Shown here: positions 19,936 through 28,474 of the stretch, piece after piece | Numbering within the stretch: position 1 is the stretch's first letter | Layout: every line of letters starts with the position of its first letter | Source: Thermoplasma acidophilum DSM 1728 | Lineage (GTDB): Archaea > Thermoplasmatota > Thermoplasmata > Thermoplasmatales > Thermoplasmataceae | Length of the DNA: 64,000 bases | Assembly: GCF_000195915.1 (NCBI RefSeq) | Contig: NC_002578.1 | Span: 1,111,644-1,175,643, forward strand | Direction: 5' to 3' | The notes under the pieces: generated by a model | The model's input: only the letters and a program-made list of their open reading frames with translations | Told to the model about the DNA's origin: nothing | The model's database searches: none | Position numbers and translations under genes: made by a program

Positions 19936-21195
19936 TCAGACGAAGACATTCGCCGATGCTACGCCACCTTCGTCGAAACCAATGAGCCTTCCTCCCTTCT
20001 TTCTGAATACTCCATCTATGATAACGCTGTCCACGGACGCTGGATTGGTGGAATAGACAATATTGTTGACCACGTTGTTCTTATCTGTTGGAATCAGTTC
20101 CGGTCTCCTCGCATCAAGGATCACAATATCAGCCTTCTTTCCGACCTCAATCGATCCGGCATTGAGCCTCAGCGCCTTAGCCGCATCTATGGTAGCGAAA
20201 TCCAAGATCTGCTGGCTCTTTATTATCGATGCGTCCCATCGCGCATTCTTAACGGTCAGAGCTGAAAATTTCATCGCTTCAAAGAAGTTGAGGGAATTAT
20301 TGCTGCCATTGCTGTCTGTTCCAATGGTTATGTTGACGCCTGCATCCAGCATCTCCGGAACGGGGGGAACTCCGCCCGTAGCAAGCTTGAAGTTGCTTAC
20401 GGCGTTCCAAGATACGTTTACGCCGTTCTTTCCAAGCAACTTTGCCTCATGGTACGTTGCCCAGACACAGTGCGCAGCGATGACTCTGCTGGAAAGAACT
20501 CCAATTTTATCTAGGTGCTCTATGGGCCTCTCTCCGATCTTTTTGACACTGTCGTAGACTTCCTTCCTCGTTTCGGACAGATGCATGTGCATTATGGTGT
20601 CGTATCTTTCCGCTATTTCCTTTGCGCGCTGGTATGTCTCATCACTGGCCACGTATATGCCCTGAACACCGACAGAAGGCTTCACAAACCTCATATTCTG
20701 GTGTGATCTTATGAAATTCTCGGCGTTATCAAGCGGATCTCCCTTCTGCGTGGTGAATTCCCTGTCCAGTGTAACCCATGAGAGAAAAGCCCTTATGCCC
20801 ACCTGCTCGGCTGCCCTCGCAATTACATTCTCAGAGTAATACAGATCCACGAATGACGTTATTCCGCTGTTTATCATCTCATACATTCCCAGCCTGGCAG
20901 AGTTGAATATTCCCTCTTCGGTCCTCTGCGAATCGTATTTGAAGGTCATATCCAGGAATCTCTCAAGATCTACATCGTCAAAAAGCCCCTTGGAAGCTGA
21001 CATGCCGACGTGTGCGTGCGTGTTTATGAAGCCCGGCATCACCACCTTTCCTGTTGCATCTATGATCTCGTCACTTGCAGGACGTCCCGTGCCAACATAA
21101 GTGATGGTGTCGCCCTCGAACTGCACATTTCCATGGAATATCCTGCGACCTTCATCCTGCGTTACGATCAGCGCGTTCTCTATGAGAGTGCTCAT
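19936..21195 (-). CDS. amidohydrolase, probable SAH/MTA/5'-deoxyadenosine deaminase
   Basis: A 419-residue metal-dependent deaminase of the TrzA/AtzA (MtaD/DadD) group, expected to deaminate adenosine-type nucleosides made from S-adenosylmethionine. Metal ligands appear in order: the HxH pair in FINTHAHVGM (~58-60), His in MHMHLSET (~201), His in AAHCVW and Asp in GTDSNGSNNSL (~299). The small beta domain is formed by both ends (MSTLIENALIVTQ..., DIVILDARRPELIP). The start at 21195 has no ribosome site, but TTTAAGTAAGG lies ~25 bases upstream, so it is leaderless. Guanine deaminase or a triazine hydrolase is less likely; the exact substrate is not provable here. Confidence 0.82.
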   Translation of the reverse strand: MSTLIENALIVTQDEGRRIFHGNVQFEGDTITYVGTGRPASDEIIDATGKVVMPGFINTHAHVGMSASKGLFDDVDLERFLDMTFKYDSQRTEEGIFNSARLGMYEMINSGITSFVDLYYSENVIARAAEQVGIRAFLSWVTLDREFTTQKGDPLDNAENFIRSHQNMRFVKPSVGVQGIYVASDETYQRAKEIAERYDTIMHMHLSETRKEVYDSVKKIGERPIEHLDKIGVLSSRVIAAHCVWATYHEAKLLGKNGVNVSWNAVSNFKLATGGVPPVPEMLDAGVNITIGTDSNGSNNSLNFFEAMKFSALTVKNARWDASIIKSQQILDFATIDAAKALRLNAGSIEVGKKADIVILDARRPELIPTDKNNVVNNIVYSTNPASVDSVIIDGVFRKKGGRLIGFDEGGVASANVFV

Positions 21196-21289
21196 GCGGG
21201 GCTATTCGTTATTCCTTACTTAAACTTGCTGAGTTCTAGAAACTCCGTTCAGATGATCCGCATGAAACATTTATATGCCGATCATATAT

Positions 21290-21301
21290 GTCGATTTCGA
21301 C
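21290..21301 (+). promoter_or_regulatory. inverted repeat before the PadR gene, possible operator
   Basis: GTCGATTTCGAC (5-base arms, 2-base spacer) lies between the TATA box (ATTTATATG, 21270-21278) and the ATG at 21304, over the likely transcription start. A second palindrome, CATATATG, lies at 21283-21290. PadR proteins often repress their own operon from such sites; binding here is inference. Confidence 0.4.
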
Positions 21302-21303
21302 CT

Positions 21304-21786
21304 ATGGATAGATACGCGATTAAGGCGCTGGTGCTGCTCAGCAAGAAACCGAGGACGCTATACCAGATGTCCAAAGAAATTTCCACAGGAGTCCAGGTAT
21401 CGCACGGAACGCTGATGCCCATGATCCGGAAGCTGCTGCAGGAGAGGTACATAGACTTCGAAACCCGCGGCAGGGAGAAGGTGTACCACCTTACGGAGAG
21501 GGGGTCCAGATTCGTTGAATCCCTAGGAAAGATAGAGGAGGATGTTAAACAGAACCTCATTTCCAGGACCATGGGTGATGCGTTCTTCTATCTGAACCTG
21601 CTTTCAAAGAATGATACTTCAGAGGCAATAAAATCGGCCATACAGATACTGCTGCCAGCAATAATCGCGCAGGTTGAGTACGCATTCAGAATGCTGATGG
21701 AAGGCCATAGGGAAGAAGTGGAGGGTGTGGCAAGGGATCTGCTGCGAAAATACGGTGAGATCGATGATGAGCAATCACTCAGCTAG
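21304..21786 (+). CDS. PadR-family transcriptional regulator
   Basis: A 160-residue repressor-type regulator. The winged helix occupies ~1-75: AIKALVLLSKKPRTLYQMSKEI, then VSHGTLMPMIRKLLQERYIDFE, the usual PadR recognition helix, and the wing REKVYHLTERG. A long helical C-terminal part (80-155) should form the dimer. The ATG at 21304 was chosen from the TATA box at 21270-21278 and the domain boundary; the frame is open upstream to 21010 but that part overlaps the divergent deaminase. The gene overlaps the next (MFS) gene by 23 bases, so it probably controls that transporter. Confidence 0.87.
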   Translation: MDRYAIKALVLLSKKPRTLYQMSKEISTGVQVSHGTLMPMIRKLLQERYIDFETRGREKVYHLTERGSRFVESLGKIEEDVKQNLISRTMGDAFFYLNLLSKNDTSEAIKSAIQILLPAIIAQVEYAFRMLMEGHREEVEGVARDLLRKYGEIDDEQSLS

Positions 21787-23200
21787 GACAATAGCAATAT
21801 CTGCATTTGCTGGACTCCTCGTTACATACGTAGAAACGATGATAACCCCTGCACTGCCAATACTGGTTTCATTCTTCGATACAAACTACGACCATCTGTC
21901 ATGGATTATAACAGCCTATATCATATCAGGCACAGTTTCATCTGCAATATTCGGAAGACTCGCAGACATGTATGGAAAGAAGAACATCTTCGTCATACTT
22001 GCAGTATTCTATACGATCGCAGTGTCGTTCGGTGGATTTGCAAGGACGCTCGAGGAACTTATCATAATCCGTACCGTTCAGGGGATAGGAATGGGCATGT
22101 TCCCGGTATCCTTCGCGCTGATCAACGACCAGGTGCCAAAGCATAGGCTTGCACTGGCTCAGGGAATAGTGAGCTCCACATTTTCTGGAGGCGCTGCCAT
22201 CGGATTGGTGGCCGGTGCATGGATCACTCAGAACTACGGCTGGCAGTGGTCCTACCATTCATCCATACCTGTTGCAGTGCTGCTGGTCATAGTCGCATCG
22301 ATCTATCTGCATGATGAGAGCGAGCGTAAACCGGCAAAGATAGACTTCATAGGCGTTGGGTCTCTCGGACTCGCAATAGTATCATTCATACTTGCGATAT
22401 CCGAAGGCGAGTACTGGGGATGGGCGTCGCCTTCCATAATCGGGTTGTTCCTGTTCTCCGCAGCTATGTTCGCCGCGTTCGTACTCTACGAGAGAAACAC
22501 GCCGGAACCATTTATAAGGATGGATCTTCTGCGCATAAGAAACGTTCTGCTTGCAAATATGACTGGACTCTTCGCCATGTCTGGCATGTTCTTCCTGTTC
22601 TACACGGTACCTGCACTACTTCAGGATCCTGAACCGACTGGATTTGGTATATCCATCGTGGAGTCAGGTCTAATACTTCTGCCTGCTGCGGTGCTGAACA
22701 TGGCCCTCGCACCGCTGGCGGCCAAGATCACCACCAGCCGCGGACCAAAGACAGCTATAATAATCGGGCTGTTCATACTCCTGTTCAGCTACCTCGGGCT
22801 TTACTACAACAGGTCGAGCATAATAGCAATACTTGAAGATTCTGCTGTTATGGGCATGGGTATTTCATTCATATTCGTTGGAATAATCAACATACTGCTC
22901 ATATCAGTGCCCAGAGATCGATCGGGTGAAAGCACAGGCATGAACGTGGTGTTCAGGAACATAGGTACTTCGCTTGCTCCGGCAATAGGCGGCGTGATGG
23001 AAACCATGTTCGTGACGTATGTCATAGTCGGCGCAATACCCGTAAAATTCCATGGCCTGCCAATAACGCCAATAATGGAGAATTTTCCTTCTTCTGAGGC
23101 CTACGACGCCATCTACGTTATAGGCATGGCCTTTGTCGTAATAGCCATGATTCTGTCGATGTTTATGAAAAATGTGATAGTTGGAGGTGAAAAGAGATGA
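21764..23200 (+). CDS. MFS drug/solute exporter (EmrB/QacA-like, DHA2)
   Basis: About 479 residues with roughly 14 membrane segments, the DHA2 size. The A-motif GRLADMYGKKNIF after segment 2 and the C-motif-like GAWITQNYGWQWSY in segment 5 point to proton-driven export. The first residues MMSNHSARTIAIS... come from ATG codons at 21764 and 21767, both inside the end of the PadR gene, with GGTGAG just upstream. Its stop overlaps the start of the following secreted-protein gene by four bases. Substrate unknown; a toxic compound sensed by the PadR protein is the likely kind. Confidence 0.85.
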   Translation: MMSNHSARTIAISAFAGLLVTYVETMITPALPILVSFFDTNYDHLSWIITAYIISGTVSSAIFGRLADMYGKKNIFVILAVFYTIAVSFGGFARTLEELIIIRTVQGIGMGMFPVSFALINDQVPKHRLALAQGIVSSTFSGGAAIGLVAGAWITQNYGWQWSYHSSIPVAVLLVIVASIYLHDESERKPAKIDFIGVGSLGLAIVSFILAISEGEYWGWASPSIIGLFLFSAAMFAAFVLYERNTPEPFIRMDLLRIRNVLLANMTGLFAMSGMFFLFYTVPALLQDPEPTGFGISIVESGLILLPAAVLNMALAPLAAKITTSRGPKTAIIIGLFILLFSYLGLYYNRSSIIAILEDSAVMGMGISFIFVGIINILLISVPRDRSGESTGMNVVFRNIGTSLAPAIGGVMETMFVTYVIVGAIPVKFHGLPITPIMENFPSSEAYDAIYVIGMAFVVIAMILSMFMKNVIVGGEKR

Positions 23201-24789
23201 AGATTAAGTTTCTGCTTGCAATGCTTTTCAGTTCAATAGTGATAATATCTGGACTTGCAGGGATATCCGTAGCGTCTGGATCACAGGCGAGCCCGCAGGT
23301 TGTATCTGTGAGCTGGTTCACACCAAACTCCACAGAACCTGTGGCCCCCGGCATGAGTAATGTTCCGCTCATCGTTTCATTTGTTTCTCCACTGACGTTG
23401 CTGGACGCCAGCGTGTATGTGAATCTGACAAAGTACAACCCGAGCATACTAAACTACGTTAACCTGCACGGTTACCCGGCGGGCCCGACGGTATACAACT
23501 TCACCGAGATCCCGGCAGGTGAAAGGATAACTGTGATGCAGCTTGTTAACGTATCCGCCAGCGCTGCAACTGGTGGATACAGGGAGGATCTCTACGTGCA
23601 GGGCATCAACGCTTCTGCGCTTAATACCTGGAATGTATCCTTCACCGCATACATTCTCGGTTCTACGCAGATATCCGTTGCAGCATCCTACTTTGGTACA
23701 GCATCCTCGCCCATCGCGGCATCACCTGGAATGAAGAACATTCCAATGACTGTGGTGCTTGAAAATATAGGAAATGTCATCGATCAGAATGTTTCTGTGG
23801 GATACACTCCATCCTATCCGTTCTATGGCAGCCCGCAGTACTTCAACATAAGTGCGATACCGCCTGATGAAACTGTTCCAATAACCCTATCCGTTAGCAT
23901 ATTCAGCAATGCTTCAGATGGTTTTTACATCCAGAATATTTCCACATCGGTCTACGGAAAGAAAAGCCTCGTGCAGTTCAAACCGGGGATAACTGGCTAT
24001 ACGAACATAACCCTGGTGAATACTGAACTGAATCCACCGGTTGTGTACACAAATGAAAAATTCATTGAGTTTAAGGCCTTCGTTGAAGTAGCTGGAAACT
24101 CCATCTCAAGATATCTCAATGTGAGCGTCAGTTCATCCGACTTCGCCGATATGACCGGTGAATACCATCTCTCGTACGTCTCTTCGGGACTCTACAACTT
24201 CACCTTCCTATTGAATTCCATGTCATCGTCCGGCCCACAGACCATTTCTGTGCTGATAAACGGAATGGCCTTTCCGGTGATCGTCTACGTGCACAACCAG
24301 ACGTACACCGCCATAAGCTTCCATGAGTCTGTTCTCCAGCCTGGCGTTGACAAGTCCGTATTGTCCTTCAATATAACAAACGATGGAAACACTACCATGT
24401 ACGATATAAGGGCCTATTTAATGCTGCCTGGAATAATAACGATACATGTGCCATCTTCAAATCCGCTCGGGGCTCTGACAGCCGACAACATAACCATACC
24501 GAGCCTCAAACCAGGGCAGACCTATGATCTCATATTCCTGGTTGATACGTCTTCGGCCGCAGCCCCCGGAAATTATCCCATAGAGCTGTTCCTTGGATGG
24601 CATTACAACAACACGCCATATCAATTCACAAAGACCTTTGACACCAATGTGACGGTGTCGCCCACCGTTGAGCAGAAGATAACGCAGGCCTTCACATTCA
24701 CGCCTGTGACCATCGCAGTTCTTGTTGTGATAGCTGCAGTGATAATCGGCCTTGGGATATACGCCGGTGTAAGGAGGAAGAAGCGCTGA
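23197..24789 (+). CDS. surface-anchored protein with Ig-like (CARDB/NEW3-like) repeats
   Basis: A 530-residue exported protein. A signal peptide covers ~1-28 (MKIKFLLAMLFSSIVIISG...). Three or so immunoglobulin-like beta domains follow, with recurring phrases such as SPGMKNIPMTVVLENIGN, VDKSVLSFNITNDGNTTMYDI and SLKPGQTYDLIFLVD, typical of the CARDB/NEW3 or COG1361-like class. A C-terminal membrane helix (VTIAVLVVIAAVIIGLGIYAGV) precedes an RRKKR stop-transfer tail. Many N-glycosylation sequons are present. The start ATG overlaps the MFS stop (ATGA), so exporter and surface protein are made together; a partner role outside the membrane is inferred from this coupling. Confidence 0.82.
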   Translation: MKIKFLLAMLFSSIVIISGLAGISVASGSQASPQVVSVSWFTPNSTEPVAPGMSNVPLIVSFVSPLTLLDASVYVNLTKYNPSILNYVNLHGYPAGPTVYNFTEIPAGERITVMQLVNVSASAATGGYREDLYVQGINASALNTWNVSFTAYILGSTQISVAASYFGTASSPIAASPGMKNIPMTVVLENIGNVIDQNVSVGYTPSYPFYGSPQYFNISAIPPDETVPITLSVSIFSNASDGFYIQNISTSVYGKKSLVQFKPGITGYTNITLVNTELNPPVVYTNEKFIEFKAFVEVAGNSISRYLNVSVSSSDFADMTGEYHLSYVSSGLYNFTFLLNSMSSSGPQTISVLINGMAFPVIVYVHNQTYTAISFHESVLQPGVDKSVLSFNITNDGNTTMYDIRAYLMLPGIITIHVPSSNPLGALTADNITIPSLKPGQTYDLIFLVDTSSAAAPGNYPIELFLGWHYNNTPYQFTKTFDTNVTVSPTVEQKITQAFTFTPVTIAVLVVIAAVIIGLGIYAGVRRKKR

Positions 24790-24885
24790 AACATCCCCGC
24801 TAACGAATAACATAACAAATTTTTATTCTTACTTCGATCTATTAGCACAACTAAAGGTAATCAGCGAAATCCATATATGTAGATG

Positions 24886-24893
24886 AAATATAC
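24886..24893 (+). promoter_or_regulatory. TATA box of tRNA-Gly
   Basis: AAATATAC lies about 30 bases before the tRNA 5' end, suggesting a short 5' leader for RNase P. Nothing else recognisable lies in 24790-24919. Confidence 0.45.
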
Positions 24894-24919
24894 ACCATCA
24901 GCCTGTTCTTAGATGCAAA

Positions 24920-25004
24920 GCGGAAGTAGTGTAGTCTGGCATCACAGGAGCTTCCCAAGCTTCGGAAAAAGCTCCTAACCCGGGTTCAAATCCCGGCTTC
25001 CGCA
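24920..25004 (+). tRNA. tRNA-Gly(CCC) with 12-base intron
   Basis: Cloverleaf: acceptor GCGGAAG/CTTCCGC (24920-24926 with 24997-25003), D stem GTG/CAC, anticodon stem GGAGC/GCTCC (24947-24951 with 24971-24975), T stem CCGGG/CCCGG with loop TTCAAAT, discriminator A at 25004 and no encoded CCA. The anticodon loop region is 19 bases instead of 7. Removing 24958-24969, the canonical 37/38 site, leaves TTCCCAA with anticodon CCC. TTCC pairs with GGAA to form the central helix between two 3-base bulges, and cleavage after the second bulge base on each side gives exactly this intron. Confidence 0.9.
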
Positions 25005-25162
25005 TGCAAGGATTTGTATTGCTCAAATTGATCATGCACTGCAGATTCAGCCCAGAAGCCCTTTTAACCCATCGCGTTCACTTCATCATCCAATTCTGAT
25101 CAGACGCTTTCCCATCACCTTCTCAGTAAAAAGAATAAATCATAGGCAACAATAACCTGTAA

Positions 25163-25825
25163 ATGGAAACTGACGATCAGTACTACAGGGCCATAAAAAA
25201 GATAAAGGAGGCTGCCGAGGCTTCTAACAGGGCCTACCTGACATCATCTAAACTTGCGGACATGCTCGGCATAAGCCAGCAGTCGGCATCCAGGATAATC
25301 ATAGACCTTGAGAAGAATGGATACATAACAAGAACGGTAACGAAGCGGGGGCAGATACTGAATATAACGGAAAAGGGCCTGGACGTTCTCTATACTGAGT
25401 TTGCGGACCTTTCAAGGATCCTCGCCATAAAGAACAACGTGGTGATCACGGGAACGGTAACCTCTGGCATGGGTGAGGGGAGGTATTACGTGGCCAGAAA
25501 ACAATACATAATCCAGTTCCAGGAAAAACTGGGCATTATACCTTACCTTGGCACCCTTAACATCAAGGTTGATCAGGCCAGCCTTCCAGAGCTAAGGAAG
25601 ATACGGGGATTCAGGGGAATACACATAGAGGGTTTCAAGACTGAAGACAGGACGTTCGGATCGGTGAAGGCCTTTCCCGCCAAGATACAGAACATTCCAT
25701 GCTTCGTTATAATGCCAGAAAGAACCGTTTACACAGATGTCATAGAGATCATATCCGATAAGTATCTCCGTGAAGAGATCAATCTCCATGACGGGGATCG
25801 CGTCAGCGTCGAGGTTTACACGTGA
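25163..25825 (+). CDS. ribK: CTP-dependent riboflavin kinase with N-terminal HTH
   Basis: Archaeal enzyme that makes FMN from riboflavin using CTP. Of 220 residues, ~1-90 form a winged helix (LTSSKLADMLGISQQSASRIIIDLEKNGYI). The kinase beta-barrel follows from ~95, with ITGTVTSGMGEGRYYV, the nucleotide-binding GLY-rich turn, LGTLNIKV and IEIISDKYLREEINLHDGDRV. The HTH fusion suggests DNA binding, perhaps feedback on riboflavin genes (inference). A TATA-like AATAAATCATAG around 25135-25146 would give a leaderless start. Confidence 0.92.
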   Translation: METDDQYYRAIKKIKEAAEASNRAYLTSSKLADMLGISQQSASRIIIDLEKNGYITRTVTKRGQILNITEKGLDVLYTEFADLSRILAIKNNVVITGTVTSGMGEGRYYVARKQYIIQFQEKLGIIPYLGTLNIKVDQASLPELRKIRGFRGIHIEGFKTEDRTFGSVKAFPAKIQNIPCFVIMPERTVYTDVIEIISDKYLREEINLHDGDRVSVEVYT

Positions 25826-25874
25826 TCTTCGGTATGCAAATTAAAAAAATGGTGATTGTAGGACCATACAGTTT

Positions 25875-26129
25875 CTAGACTTCAATGTCGCCTCTCTTTA
25901 TTTCATCTATGACGCGCTGGAATGCTGATATAACGCGATCCTTCTGCATTCTGCAGTCAAGAACCTCCATGTATATCTCATAGGCATCCTCTCCCACATC
26001 CCTGCCCTGATATACGGCTATTGTACCGCACGTCCTTCCCGCGTCGAAATCGAGCATGTACTTCAGCACAACTGTCACGTCCTTTTCTTCTATATACTGA
26101 ATTTCCTCAAGCGTATCGGTTTCTTCCAT
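25875..26129 (-). CDS. small conserved-looking hypothetical protein downstream of purL
   Basis: An acidic 84-residue protein of alpha/beta type (a strand VTVVLKYMLDFDAG, then DAYEIYMEVLDCRMQKDRVISAFQRVIDEIKRGDIEV). It has two Cys, no signal peptide and no membrane segment. GGTGA with a four-base spacer precedes the ATG, and it begins 15 bases after the purL stop, so it is cotranscribed with purL. I do not recognise a family. A role in purine synthesis is only suggested by position. Confidence 0.6.
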   Translation of the reverse strand: MEETDTLEEIQYIEEKDVTVVLKYMLDFDAGRTCGTIAVYQGRDVGEDAYEIYMEVLDCRMQKDRVISAFQRVIDEIKRGDIEV

Positions 26130-26144
26130 CGAATCACCGCATGA

Positions 26145-28424
26145 TCAGATATACCTATCGAGGCCATGTTCCCAGGCCCCTCTGAGATCATCTACTGCAA
26201 CATCTATAATGTTCAGGCCGGCCTCGTCCACGATTATCCGGTCACCACCGGTTTCACCTAGGCGCTTGATGGCCAGTCCGTTAGAACCATCGACGAACTG
26301 TTCTTCCTTATCCTTGGCTATCTCCAGGACAAGACCATTTCCGCATTCCGAAAACAGCTTCACAGTGGGCCTGGCTGCCGATACATTGCTTATGTCCACG
26401 TGGAATCCTATACCAGAACCGAAGGACATCTCTGAAAGTGCAGCGAACAGCCCGCCGGATGACACATCGTGGCTTGATAGGATCATGTCAGCCTTCGATG
26501 AGAGAAAATCACGTATGCGCGTCAGCTCATCCAGATCAGGCGCCGGTAAAAATCCATCTGTATATCCATGCATCCTGCTGTATTCGCTTCCGGTTAAGTT
26601 GTCGCACGGTTCGCCTATGAGATAGATCGCGTTGCCAGATCCCTTCATGTAAGTTGTCCGAGATCGCCGCACATCATCTATGAGGCCGACCATCATTATC
26701 GTCGGCGTGGGCATTATATCGGTCTTCCTGTATTCGTTGTAAAAGCTCACGTTTCCAGCAACAACTGGCAACCCCATCTTCCTGCAGAAGTCACCAATTG
26801 CCCTGACGGACTCTACGAACTGCCCCATGATCTCCTCGCGCTCCGGATTCCCGAAATTCAGGGCGTCTACAACGGAGTGTGGCCTTCCCCCCGTTGAGAG
26901 TATGTTCTTGTATGCCTCTGCCAGCGTCAGAAGCGTTCCGGCATACGGATCAACGCTGACCATGTTTGGCCTTGATCCTGAAGTCAGAACAAGCCCACGC
27001 ATCGAGTTTTCCAGAGGCTTTATGACGGTTGCATCTGCATGCGTCTCCTTGTTTGGCCGGCCCACGAATGGTGTCACTATCGTAGATCCTCTGACGGTGT
27101 GATCGTACTGCCTCACAACGTTGAACCTCGCACATGTGTTCAACCTTGCCATGAAATCCCTGACGAAGCTGTTCAGATCCTCCGGCTCCTGCGGAACCGT
27201 CACGGATTTTTCCACTTCCTTAATCCGGTATGGCCTCTGATAGACGGGCGAATCGTCGAGAAATTCTATATCCATGTCGATGATCTTTCTCTTCTTGTAA
27301 TACACCCTTATCCTGCGATCCGCTGTTACCTGTCCTATCACGGAGAAATCGAGGTTCCACTTTTCGGCTATCTGCCTTATCTTTTCCACGTCTTCAGGGT
27401 AGCACTCCATGAGCATGCGTTCCTGGCTCTCGCTTATCCATATCTCCCATCCTGACATGTTTGACTCCTTGAGCTTTATGTCATCCAGAGTTATTTCGGC
27501 CCCGAACCCGCCAGCATAAACCATCTCCGTGGCCGCACTCGATAGCCCTCCGCCTCCGAGATCCTTCATCGCACGTATCAGCCCCGCGTCGTTTGCCTCC
27601 AGAACGGCCTTTATCATCGGCTGTTCCACTATTGGATTTCCCAGCTGAATGGCCAGCCTGCTGCTCTTTGTGACCTTGCCCAGGGTTGTGCTCGCAAAAT
27701 TCACGCCATGTATGCCATCCCTTCCGGTTTTGCCCCCCATGAGTACCAGGACGTCGCCCGGCTTGTAGGATTTTGACCTGACGATCCTGTCCCTCCGCAC
27801 TATACCTACACAACCGGCATTGACAAGAGGGTTTGAGTTGTAGAGCTTATCGAAGTAAAGCGAACCGGCAACGTTTGGAATGCCTATTCTGTTACCGTAG
27901 TCCCTTATGCCTCCTACCACACCGCCGAATATGTATCTCGGTGAGAGCAGCCCCTCATAGCGATCCGACGAAACATCGCCCAAGAACAGGGAATCTATAA
28001 GGGCAACCGGCTGTGCTCCCATGCAGAGTACATCCCGGACTATTCCTCCGATTCCTGTTGCTGCGCCGCCGTAGGGTTCAACGGCGCTGGGATGATTGTG
28101 GCTCTCCATCTTCAGCACATAAGCGTATTCCCCATCAAAATCCACGACGCCTGCATCATCCTCCATCGCAAGGATCGTGTAATCTGTCTTCAACGAACCA
28201 AGATATTTCTTGAGATAGTACTTAGATGACTTGTATGAACAGTGTTCACTCCAGGATTGGGCAACGGCATGGATTTCGGCATCTATTGGATCCCTGCCAA
28301 GCCTCTCAAAATACGATCTGACGGCTTTCATCTCATCCAGAGAGAGAGCCAACCCGAGCCTCTTGCTTATTGCCTTTAGCCTGGCATCATCCGCATCCCT
28401 GATCCTGATGGTCCTGAAAATCAT
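26145..28424 (-). CDS. purL: phosphoribosylformylglycinamidine synthase, PurL subunit
   Basis: Synthetase subunit of the FGAM synthase complex, 759 residues, the small archaeal/Gram-positive type that needs PurS and PurQ. The N-terminal motif SWSEHCSYKSSKYYLKKYL is diagnostic. The first ATP/FGAR half contains METHNHPS-like KMESHNHPSAVEPYGGAATGIGGIVRD, and GGLSSAATEMVYAGG marks its end. The second AIRS-like half has TSGSRPNMVSVDPYAG and SSHDVSSGGLFAALSEMSFG. A TATA-like element (TTTATTAATGAAG on the reverse strand, 28440-28452) lies 25 bases before the ATG. Its small partner purS is 22 kb away. Confidence 0.95.
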   Translation of the reverse strand: MIFRTIRIRDADDARLKAISKRLGLALSLDEMKAVRSYFERLGRDPIDAEIHAVAQSWSEHCSYKSSKYYLKKYLGSLKTDYTILAMEDDAGVVDFDGEYAYVLKMESHNHPSAVEPYGGAATGIGGIVRDVLCMGAQPVALIDSLFLGDVSSDRYEGLLSPRYIFGGVVGGIRDYGNRIGIPNVAGSLYFDKLYNSNPLVNAGCVGIVRRDRIVRSKSYKPGDVLVLMGGKTGRDGIHGVNFASTTLGKVTKSSRLAIQLGNPIVEQPMIKAVLEANDAGLIRAMKDLGGGGLSSAATEMVYAGGFGAEITLDDIKLKESNMSGWEIWISESQERMLMECYPEDVEKIRQIAEKWNLDFSVIGQVTADRRIRVYYKKRKIIDMDIEFLDDSPVYQRPYRIKEVEKSVTVPQEPEDLNSFVRDFMARLNTCARFNVVRQYDHTVRGSTIVTPFVGRPNKETHADATVIKPLENSMRGLVLTSGSRPNMVSVDPYAGTLLTLAEAYKNILSTGGRPHSVVDALNFGNPEREEIMGQFVESVRAIGDFCRKMGLPVVAGNVSFYNEYRKTDIMPTPTIMMVGLIDDVRRSRTTYMKGSGNAIYLIGEPCDNLTGSEYSRMHGYTDGFLPAPDLDELTRIRDFLSSKADMILSSHDVSSGGLFAALSEMSFGSGIGFHVDISNVSAARPTVKLFSECGNGLVLEIAKDKEEQFVDGSNGLAIKRLGETGGDRIIVDEAGLNIIDVAVDDLRGAWEHGLDRYI

Positions 28425-28474
28425 CCATGGGGCATGCGGTCTTCATTAATAAATCAGTTGAGAAAACAGCACTT

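Noticed and set aside
24947-24990. tRNA-Gly read as an intronless tRNA with a long variable arm
   Set aside because: GGAGC could pair with GCTTC, but the perfect GGAGC/GCTCC pairing and the bulge-helix geometry explain the extra 12 bases better, and Gly tRNAs have short variable loops.
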